Shown here: positions 1 through 5,968 of the stretch, in pieces
Layout: the number at the start of each line of letters is the position of its first letter
Position numbering within the stretch: the stretch's first letter is position 1
NCBI GenBank assembly: GCA_045600125.1
Contig: JAZRXH010000144.1
Coordinates: forward strand, 1-10,280
DNA length: 10,280 nucleotides
Direction of reading: 5' to 3'
DNA from: SIG622 sp045600125
GTDB taxonomy: Bacteria > Bacillota > Clostridia > Oscillospirales > CAG-382
Notes under the pieces: model-generated
Told to the model about the DNA's origin: nothing
The model's input: only the letters and a program-made list of their open reading frames with translations
Databases searched by the model: none
Made by a program: the position numbers and the translations under genes

Positions 1-1745
1 GCAAGGAGACCTGCGATGATGTAGTTCACGAAGGAAACGGCTGCAACGGTAAGAGCGTAGGGAAGCTGGGTCGCCACGTGGTTGAGGTGGTTGGACTGAG
101 AGCCTGCCGAAGCCATGATGGTGGTATCGGAAATAGGCGAGCAGTGGTCACCGCAAACAGCGCCTGCCATACAAGCGGATACCGAGATAACGGTGATGGA
201 ATGGTTGAGAGCATCAGCCACACCGAACATCGGCTCGAAGATGGCGAGGACGATCGGAATGAGGATACCGAAGGTACCCCAGGAAGTACCGGTGGCGAAG
301 GAAAGACCTACAGCTATAAGGAATACGATAGCGGGGATGAGAGCAATCACGTTCGTGCCGTAGTTTCTTACGAATTCGGCGATGTAGACCTTGGCGCCGA
401 GGCTGTCTGTCATGGTCTTAAGGGTCCATGCGCAGGCGAGGATCATTATAGCGGGAACCATGGCTTTGAAGCCCTCGGGGATGAGCTCCATGCATTCCTT
501 GAACTTGAGGACGCGGCGGATCATGAAGTAGATGACGGCGAAGATGAGGCCTGCAAATGCGCCGTATACAAGACCTACCGATGCATCGGCATTGGAGAAG
601 GCTACGACGAAGTTCTGGAAGCCGTCTTCACCCTCGGTGAAGAAGCCGCCGGAATGGATAAGACCGAGCACGCAGGCAATGATGAGCACGAGAACGGGAG
701 CGATAAGATCCCAGACACTGCCCTTGCCGTTGTCTTCGGTTGCTTCGGACTTCTTATACTGTTCTGCATCGGCACTGGAGAAGAGGTCGCCTTCCTTGGC
801 GGCTGCTTCGTGCTTCTTCATGGGACCGTAGTCCAAGCCGGTGAAGGCAAGAACGAGCATCATGACGATGGTGAGGATCGCATAGAAGTTGTAGGGAATC
901 GCTTTGATGAAGAGCTCAAAGCCATTCTGTCCTTCCGGTACGAAGCCGGCAACGGCTGCTGCCCAGGAGGAGATGGGGGCGATGATACAAACGGGAGCGG
1001 CGGTAGCGTCGATGATGTAAGCGAGCTTTGCACGGGAGATATTGAACTTATCGGTCACGGGACGCATTACCGAGCCGACGGTAAGGCAGTTGAAGTAGTC
1101 ATCCACGAAGATGAGCACGCCGAGGAGGACGGTGGCGAGCTGCGCACCGAGCTTTCCCTTGATGTGACCGGTCGCCCACTTACCGAATGCGGTGGAGCCG
1201 CCCGCCTTGTTCATGAGGCAAACGATGGCGCCGAGAACGATGAGGAACAGGATGATACCGATGTTGTAGGCGTCGGCGATGGATGCGATGAAGCCGTCAA
1301 CGAAGAGGTGCTGGATAGTACCTGCGAAGTTGCCGCCTGCGTAAAGGATCGCACCGGCGAGGATACCTACGAAGAGAGAGGAGTAAACCTCCTTGGTGAT
1401 GAGCGCCAGAACGATGGCGATGATCGGAGGAAGCAGCGAGAGGAAGGAGGAGTAGCACTTGATGTCGCCTCTTACGGTGGTGAGAGCGGCGTCCAGCTTT
1501 TCGTCGAAGCCTTCTTCCTTGACGTTGTCGGAATAGCCGTCAACGTATTCGAGGGCTGAGTCGAAGTCCTCAAAGAGTGCTCCTTCGGGGGCAGCCATGA
1601 TGACCAGATCTTCTTCCTCTGCAGGAGCGGGAGCAGCGCCGAGAAGCGGTTCTCCGTCTGCACTTACCGCAAAGACGGCAAGAAGGAAGCAGAGAAGGAG
1701 CGCCAGAAGGAGACGTGCGGTGAGTCTTGTCTTTTTCGTGTTCAT
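1..1745 (-). CDS. NhaC-family transporter, probable lysine transporter (3' end outside window)
   Basis: Integral membrane transporter of the NhaC Na+/H+ antiporter superfamily; 581 codons are visible and the gene continues past the left edge. Seen: about ten hydrophobic segments and family-type motifs, including LIFVDDYFN (residues 212-220), SFATGTSWGTF (482-492) and GDHCSPISDTT (532-542). The start ATG at 1745-1743 has a good Shine-Dalgarno, GGAGG, nine bases upstream. Residues 1-29 resemble a Sec signal peptide (basic start, Leu-rich core, then VSA before Asp), followed by an acidic stretch of about 70 residues before the first membrane segment of the core. The family includes Na+/H+ antiporters and amino-acid antiporters. 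The lysine riboswitch upstream argues for lysine as substrate (members so regulated have been called LysW, a name also used for an unrelated carrier protein). Substrate is inferred from regulation, not from binding residues. Confidence 0.93.
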   Translation of the reverse strand, partial: MNTKKTRLTARLLLALLLCFLLAVFAVSADGEPLLGAAPAPAEEEDLVIMAAPEGALFEDFDSALEYVDGYSDNVKEEGFDEKLDAALTTVRGDIKCYSSFLSLLPPIIAIVLALITKEVYSSLFVGILAGAILYAGGNFAGTIQHLFVDGFIASIADAYNIGIILFLIVLGAIVCLMNKAGGSTAFGKWATGHIKGKLGAQLATVLLGVLIFVDDYFNCLTVGSVMRPVTDKFNISRAKLAYIIDATAAPVCIIAPISSWAAAVAGFVPEGQNGFELFIKAIPYNFYAILTIVMMLVLAFTGLDYGPMKKHEAAAKEGDLFSSADAEQYKKSEATEDNGKGSVWDLIAPVLVLIIACVLGLIHSGGFFTEGEDGFQNFVVAFSNADASVGLVYGAFAGLIFAVIYFMIRRVLKFKECMELIPEGFKAMVPAIMILACAWTLKTMTDSLGAKVYIAEFVRNYGTNVIALIPAIVFLIAVGLSFATGTSWGTFGILIPIVLAIFEPMFGVADALNHSITVISVSACMAGAVCGDHCSPISDTTIMASAGSQSNHLNHVATQLPYALTVAAVSFVNYIIAGLL

Positions 1746-1770
1746 GTGAATGAACCTCCGTTAAATATTA

Positions 1771-1811
1771 GAAAAAATAAACTGCGGCACTTTTTTGAAG
1801 CAGCCGCAGTT
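1771..1811 (-). terminator. Intrinsic terminator of the lysine riboswitch
   Basis: On the minus strand a perfect 9-bp stem, AACTGCGGC with GCCGCAGTT, encloses a 14-base loop and is followed by a U-rich run (ATTTTTTC). It lies between the aptamer and the transporter start, as in attenuating L-box leaders, so lysine binding should end transcription before the gene. I could not identify the competing antiterminator with confidence. Confidence 0.9.
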
Positions 1812-1867
1812 ATCAATAAGGCAAAAGCGAAGGGAAACCGTAAAGCATCCCGGCGCACAGCCACAGA

Positions 1868-2037
1868 AAACATATAGCGCTCCACAAAAAGTGACAGTAC
1901 AATGCATGTGCTGCATTGTCCCGGCAGGGAAGACAACGGCAAGACCGCCCCACCTCGGCGGTGCATCTTTTCCCCTGCGCCGAATGCTGCCGACATGGCA
2001 CGCAGGATACTCGTAAGCATCGCACCTCTATAGGTTT
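1868..2037 (-). ncRNA. Lysine riboswitch (L box) aptamer
   Basis: The minus strand carries the conserved L-box blocks in order: AGAGGTGCG near the 5' end, AGTA, GGGGAAA, GATGCACCGCCGA, CTGTCA, and TGTGGAGCGCTA close to the 3' end. The P1 helix is AAACCTATA with TATATGTTT (one mismatch), P2 contains CCTGCG with CGCAGG, and P4 contains ACCGCC with GGCGGT. The length of about 170 nt fits the family. It is followed by a terminator and the NhaC-family gene and preceded by a sigma-A promoter, the usual arrangement for lysine-repressed transport genes in Firmicutes. Confidence 0.95.
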
Positions 2038-2056
2038 ATTCTTTCTTTATGGCTAA

Positions 2057-2085
2057 ATTTTACCACATTCGAGCAGTTTTGTCAA
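2057..2085 (-). promoter_or_regulatory. Sigma-A promoter of the riboswitch-transporter transcript
   Basis: On the minus strand a perfect -35 box TTGACA (2085-2080) is separated by exactly 17 bases from TAAAAT (2062-2057), one mismatch from the -10 consensus. The likely start of transcription is about 10-15 bases upstream of the riboswitch P1 helix. Confidence 0.9.
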
Positions 2086-2236
2086 TACCTTTTTTCCAAA
2101 AGTCTTACATTTTGTTAAAATATTGAAAAGGAAATAGTCCTGCGTGTTTTTTGGGGGATGATTCGGAAACGGAGGTTTTATCTGTTTCAGTCTGTCTATA
2201 TTCCGTCTATATTAAGGAAGGAATGGCGAAACGGAC
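2086..2236. other. Spacer between divergent promoters
   Basis: AT-rich spacer between back-to-back promoters, with no convincing gene. It contains a tandem pair of GTCTATATT repeats at 2194-2202 and 2205-2213, 11 bp apart (one helical turn), ending 23 bp upstream of the rpiR -35 box. This spacing suits a protein-binding site, but no known operator is recognised. Confidence 0.3.
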
Positions 2237-2265
2237 TTGACAAAACGGTCATTCTGTGGCATAAT
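2237..2265 (+). promoter_or_regulatory. Sigma-A promoter of the rpiR-led operon
   Basis: Perfect -35 TTGACA (2237-2242), a 17-base spacer, and CATAAT (2260-2265), one mismatch from the -10 consensus. It lies about 40 bases upstream of the regulator's start codon. No other clear promoter or terminator is seen before 8107 outside the ispH coding region, so it may drive the whole five-gene cluster. Confidence 0.85.
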
Positions 2266-2306
2266 ATAAATTGACTTAATGTGCAGTAAAGTGAGGAAGC
2301 TTATCT

Positions 2307-3167
2307 ATGCAGCAGAATTTACTATCGCTCATATCGGAAAAAATGCCGAAGATGTCGAAGAGCCACAAGCTCATCGGTAAATATCTTGTGGAGCATGCCG
2401 ACAAGGCGATGTATCTCACCGCTACAAAGCTGGGAGAGGAACTGGGGATTTCCGAGTCCACGGTGGTGCGTTTTGCCATTGAACTTGGATTCAGGGGGTA
2501 TCCCGAGCTTCAGCGGGCTCTTCGGAACCTGATCAAGACGAAGCTCACCTCGGTGCAGCGGATTGACGTTTCCGATTCGACCCTCGGGGATGACGTTCTC
2601 GGCGCCGTGATGGACAACGATATGGAAAATCTGAAAAGCTCCCTCGAACAGATAAACCGTGAGGAATTCGAGAAGGCGGCGGAGATGATCGCCTCGGCGC
2701 GCAGCGTGTACATCATGGGCGTGCGTTCCTCCTCGATGCTGGCAAGCTTCCTTTATTATTATCTCGACCTGATCCTCGATAACGTGCATCTGGTGGAGAC
2801 CACGGGAGCGGCGGAGGTCTTCGAGCAGATCCGTCGGATCGGTGAGGACGACGTGTGCATCGGCATCACCTTCCCACGTTATTCGGCACGGACAAAGGAC
2901 TGTCTGCGGCTTGCCAAGAAGTGCGGTGCAAGAGTCGTGGCGCTGACCGACAGCGAGACCTCGCCGATCACGGCGTTCTCGGACAGCACACTGTTCGTCA
3001 AGAGCGATATGGCGTCCTTCGTAGATTCGCTGGTAGCGCCCCTCAGCGTCATCAATGCGCTGATCGTGGCGGTAGGAAGAAAGAACAAGGAGCCGCTGAA
3101 GAACACCTTCCGGCGTCTTGAAGAGATATGGGAGGAATTTGAGGTCTATGACACTCCGAAGGGCTGA
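2307..3167 (+). CDS. MurR/RpiR-family transcriptional regulator
   Basis: A 286-residue regulator with the usual RpiR architecture and length. Residues about 1-77 form the N-terminal helix-turn-helix domain, with the pattern ATKLGEELGISESTVVRFA (39-57) and then the family signature GFRGYPELQ (61-69). Residues about 125-260 form a sugar-isomerase (SIS) domain, visible as VYIMGVRSSSMLA, then ETTGAAEVFEQI, then VCIGITFPRYSARTKD. SIS domains of such regulators bind phosphosugars or related metabolites; the ligand cannot be read from this sequence. A modest Shine-Dalgarno (GAGGAAG) precedes the ATG. Its last 20 bases overlap the start of the flavoprotein gene, so the two are translated together. 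Genes following it are housekeeping rather than sugar catabolism, so its targets may lie elsewhere or it may regulate itself. Confidence 0.92.
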   Translation: MQQNLLSLISEKMPKMSKSHKLIGKYLVEHADKAMYLTATKLGEELGISESTVVRFAIELGFRGYPELQRALRNLIKTKLTSVQRIDVSDSTLGDDVLGAVMDNDMENLKSSLEQINREEFEKAAEMIASARSVYIMGVRSSSMLASFLYYYLDLILDNVHLVETTGAAEVFEQIRRIGEDDVCIGITFPRYSARTKDCLRLAKKCGARVVALTDSETSPITAFSDSTLFVKSDMASFVDSLVAPLSVINALIVAVGRKNKEPLKNTFRRLEEIWEEFEVYDTPKG

Positions 3168-4470
3168 GAACGAGACGGCGGACGTCTGCATCATCGGAGG
3201 CGGAGCCTCGGGACTGATGTGCTGTGCCGCAGCGGCAAGCGTCGGAGCCGGTACGCTTCTTCTCGAAAAGAACGCCTCGGTGAAAAAACTGGAAAAGGAC
3301 GAATTTTTCGATAACTGTTACCTCGGCAAAAAGCTTCTCATCACCGGAAAGGGCCGGTGCAACCTGACCAACGAGTGCGAGATGGCGGAGTTTATGAAAA
3401 ACGTGCCGGAGAACGCGAAGTTCCTGTTTTCCGCCCTGCGGCATTTCCCGCCGCAGAAGGTGATGGAGTTCTTCGAGGAGCACGGATGCGCAGTCAAGAC
3501 CGAGCGGGGGCGGCGGGTATTTCCCGTTTCGGATAAGTCCCGGGACGTACTGGAAGCGCTGAAACGGTCGGCAGACCCGGACTTGTGTACCTTCGTCTGC
3601 ACAAAGGCAGAAAAAATCGAAAAAGTCGGCGAGCTGTTCGAGGTGACCGTCACGGGCGGTAAATTATACCGTGCCCGCACCTGCGTCGTCTGCACGGGAG
3701 GATTATCCTATCCGCAGACCGGCTCGGACGGAGACGGCTACCGCTTTGCGAAAGATTTCGGGCACGGCGTGACGCCTTGCCGCGGGTCTCTTGTGCCGAT
3801 CGAGATTTCGGGAGACGTATGTCCTTCGCTTATGGGACTCTCTCTCAAAAACGTGACGCTGAGCCTCTACAATAAAGAGGGGAAAAAGGTTTTCTCCGAA
3901 CTCGGCGAGATGCTCTTCACCCATTTCGGCGTCAGCGGTCCGCTGGTGCTTTCCTGCTCGGCGCATATGCGGGAGGAACCGGAGAGCTACCGCCTCGAAA
4001 TCGACATGAAGCCGGCGCTGGACGAGAAAAAGCTGGACGAGCGGCTTCTTTCGGATTTTGAAAAATACAAAAACAAGGACATTGTGAACGCTTTGGCGGA
4101 TCTTCTGCCAAAGAGCATGCTGGAGACCTTCGTGGAGGTCTGCGGCGTCGATCCTTCGCTGAAGGTAAATTCCCTCAAAAAAGAGCAGAGACGTGCTATC
4201 CTCGAAACCTTAAAGCATTTCCCGCTGCAGGTGAAAAGGCTTCGCCCGGTGGAGGAGGCGGTCATCACCTCCGGCGGCGTTTCGGTCAAAGAGGTGAACC
4301 CCTCGAGCATGGAGTCGAGGCTCGTAAAGGGTCTCTTCTTTGCGGGAGAGGTTCTGGACGTAGACGCCTATACCGGCGGATACAATCTGCAGATCGCCTT
4401 CGCAACGGGGCATCTTGCGGGAATTTCGGCAGCAAAAGCCGCACTGGAAGAAAAGAACGCCGACGCATGA
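3148..4470 (+). CDS. BaiN/HI0933-like NAD(P)/FAD-dependent oxidoreductase
   Basis: A 440-residue flavoprotein of the HI0933-like (YhiN/BaiN/RdsA) family. Seen: the N-terminal dinucleotide-binding motif VCIIGGGASGL (13-23), the family signature ITGKGRCNLTN (65-75), the motif CTGGLSYPQTGSDGDGY (182-198), and the C-terminal FAD site LFFAGEVLDVDAYTGGYNLQ (396-415). Start chosen as ATG 3148, giving an N-terminus that leads directly into the FAD fold, with GGAGG 12 bases upstream inside rpiR; an in-frame TTG at 3118 is less likely. Family members are poorly characterised; one has been linked to bile acid dehydroxylation and others to unassigned redox steps, so the substrate is unknown. Residues about 44-59 look like an insertion between the usual Glu-Lys-Asn and Gly-Lys-Lys elements. 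It overlaps rpiR and is followed 31 bases later by cmk. Confidence 0.92.
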   Translation: MTLRRAENETADVCIIGGGASGLMCCAAAASVGAGTLLLEKNASVKKLEKDEFFDNCYLGKKLLITGKGRCNLTNECEMAEFMKNVPENAKFLFSALRHFPPQKVMEFFEEHGCAVKTERGRRVFPVSDKSRDVLEALKRSADPDLCTFVCTKAEKIEKVGELFEVTVTGGKLYRARTCVVCTGGLSYPQTGSDGDGYRFAKDFGHGVTPCRGSLVPIEISGDVCPSLMGLSLKNVTLSLYNKEGKKVFSELGEMLFTHFGVSGPLVLSCSAHMREEPESYRLEIDMKPALDEKKLDERLLSDFEKYKNKDIVNALADLLPKSMLETFVEVCGVDPSLKVNSLKKEQRRAILETLKHFPLQVKRLRPVEEAVITSGGVSVKEVNPSSMESRLVKGLFFAGEVLDVDAYTGGYNLQIAFATGHLAGISAAKAALEEKNADA

Positions 4471-4501
4471 CGGCAGGGCGGGAAAGGTTTACATAAACAA
4501 A

Positions 4502-5314
4502 ATGGAAGAAAAGAATAAGACGGTCAAAATAGCCATAGACGGTCCCTCCGGGGTCGGAAAGAGCACCCTTGCCAAAGCGCTTGCCGCAAGGCTTGGGTAT
4601 GTATACGTGGACACGGGAGCGATCTACCGCACGGTAGGACTCTACGCCCAGCGGGAAAATATCGCCCCGGACGACGAGGAGACGCTGGCGGAGCATTTCG
4701 ACAGGATGCAGATCGAGCTGAAATGGACGGACAAGGGACAGCGGGTCTTTCTCGGCAACGAGGACGTATCGGAGGAGATCCGCACGCCCCGGTCGTCGAT
4801 GTACGCCTCGGCGGTATCGGCGCTTCCCAAGGTACGGGCGTTCCTTTTGGGAATGCAGAGGGAGATTGCCGAGAAGAACTGCGTGGTCATGGACGGACGG
4901 GACATCGGGACGGTCATTCTTCCCGACGCCGACGTAAAGCTGTTCATGAGCGCCGGTGAGGAAAAAAGGGCGGAAAGAAGATACAAAGAACTCCTCGAAA
5001 AGGGCGTGAAAACGACTCTCGAAGAGGTGAAGGCGGATATGCACGAGCGGGACAGGAACGACTCCTCGAGAAGCATTGCGCCTTTGAAGCCCGCCGAGGA
5101 TGCCATCCTTTTCGACAACACCGAGCTGGACATCGAAGGCACCGTGCTTGCGGCAATGGATATCATCGAAAACCGCCTTTCTCCGTCCGGTGAAAAAGAC
5201 GGGCATAAGGACGGACAAAAGAACGGGAAAAAAGATGAAAACAAGAAGTCCGAAAAGACCGGAAAAGCGGAAGCGAAAAAGTGCTGCCGCAAGAAAGCGA
5301 AGAGCGCAAAATAA
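4502..5314 (+). CDS. cmk: Cytidylate kinase with lysine-rich C-terminal tail
   Basis: (d)CMP kinase, transferring phosphate from ATP to CMP or dCMP in cytoplasmic pyrimidine nucleotide synthesis. Seen: P-loop GPSGVGKS (14-21), the CMP-binding segment YVDTGAIYR (35-43), the DGRDIGT motif (131-137), RAERRY (156-161) and a lid-region RDRNDSSR (183-190). ATG 4502 is chosen because the preceding codons add nothing of the family; the Shine-Dalgarno is weak (GGGAAAGG about 14 bases upstream), so translation may depend on the upstream gene. The kinase core ends near residue 226, the usual family length. A further 44 residues (227-270) are almost entirely Lys, Asp, Glu, Gly and Asn and end in a Cys-Cys plus basic cluster, which is not part of the normal enzyme. 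Followed by plsC after 24 bases, a common clostridial order. Confidence 0.95.
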   Translation: MEEKNKTVKIAIDGPSGVGKSTLAKALAARLGYVYVDTGAIYRTVGLYAQRENIAPDDEETLAEHFDRMQIELKWTDKGQRVFLGNEDVSEEIRTPRSSMYASAVSALPKVRAFLLGMQREIAEKNCVVMDGRDIGTVILPDADVKLFMSAGEEKRAERRYKELLEKGVKTTLEEVKADMHERDRNDSSRSIAPLKPAEDAILFDNTELDIEGTVLAAMDIIENRLSPSGEKDGHKDGQKNGKKDENKKSEKTGKAEAKKCCRKKAKSAK

Positions 5315-5338
5315 AAACGGGATACAGAAGGGATTATC

Positions 5339-5968
5339 ATGAGCTTTTACGGAGTATGCAGGAAGCTGCTCAGCAGAATCATTCTCAAGGTGAACCGGAT
5401 CACCGTCGTGAACCCGGAAAACGAGCCGGAGGGGGGAGCCCTCGTCTGCTCGAATCATCTGGCGGCATCGGACCCGGTCATCATCGGCGCTTCGCTGAAA
5501 CGGCAGGTCAGCTTTATGGCGAAGAAGGAACTGTTCAGGATCCCGGTACTGTCGCTGATCATAAGGGCTCTCGGAGCGTTTCCCGTGAACCGGGGAAATA
5601 TCGACATCGTATCGGTCAAGCACTCGATAAAACTCCTCGGAGAGGGGAACATGGTGGGCATTTTTCCGCAGGGCACACGGCAGAACGGGAAGTACCTCCG
5701 GGATACGAGCCCGAAGAGCGGCGTGGGCATGATCCTCGCCCGCAGCGATGCCGACGTGCTTCCGGTGGCGATCATCACCAAAGACAACGACAGAAAGAAG
5801 CATAATAAAGTCTATATCGTCCTCGGACAGAAGATCCCCCACGAAGAGCTTGCCATAAAAGAAAAGTCCAGAGAGGAATTCGACAGAGTGACCTCTCTCG
5901 TCTTCGGCAGAATCTGCGATCTTTACGACGAATATGCTTACCTTGCGGAGGAAAACGATAAAAAGTGA
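5339..5968 (+). CDS. plsC: 1-acyl-sn-glycerol-3-phosphate acyltransferase (PlsC family)
   Basis: A 209-residue acyltransferase expected to convert lysophosphatidate to phosphatidate at the inner face of the membrane. Seen: catalytic motif NHLAASD (39-45; His40 and Asp45 of the HX4D box), motif II around AFPVNRG (80-86), and motif III FPQGTR (109-114), where the family normally has FPEGTR. The region near LPVAII (141-146) matches the fourth conserved block. There is no long transmembrane helix, but the N-terminus has an amphipathic or hydrophobic stretch (LLSRIILKV). AAGGGA precedes the ATG. The stop overlaps the GTG start of the ispH-rpsA fusion by four bases, indicating translational coupling. 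Length is typical of short bacterial PlsC proteins. Confidence 0.93.
   Translation: MSFYGVCRKLLSRIILKVNRITVVNPENEPEGGALVCSNHLAASDPVIIGASLKRQVSFMAKKELFRIPVLSLIIRALGAFPVNRGNIDIVSVKHSIKLLGEGNMVGIFPQGTRQNGKYLRDTSPKSGVGMILARSDADVLPVAIITKDNDRKKHNKVYIVLGQKIPHEELAIKEKSREEFDRVTSLVFGRICDLYDEYAYLAEENDKK

Noticed and set aside
78..1559. A 493-codon open frame on the plus strand
   Set aside because: It is antisense to the NhaC-family gene, whose motifs, Shine-Dalgarno, promoter and riboswitch are all on the minus strand. Its Asp/Glu/Gly-rich composition is typical of the complement of a GC-rich membrane-protein gene.
2159..2275. A short open frame of about 38 codons starting at ATG 2159, preceded by GGGG
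   Set aside because: It runs through the -35 and -10 boxes of the rpiR promoter, has no recognisable product, and is better explained as chance.
3118..3147. An upstream TTG start for the flavoprotein gene
   Set aside because: It adds ten basic residues not seen in this family; ATG 3148 has GGAGG upstream and begins close to the FAD-binding strand.
2322..3194. A 290-codon open frame on the minus strand
   Set aside because: It is antisense to rpiR, which has clear HTH and SIS domains and its own promoter.
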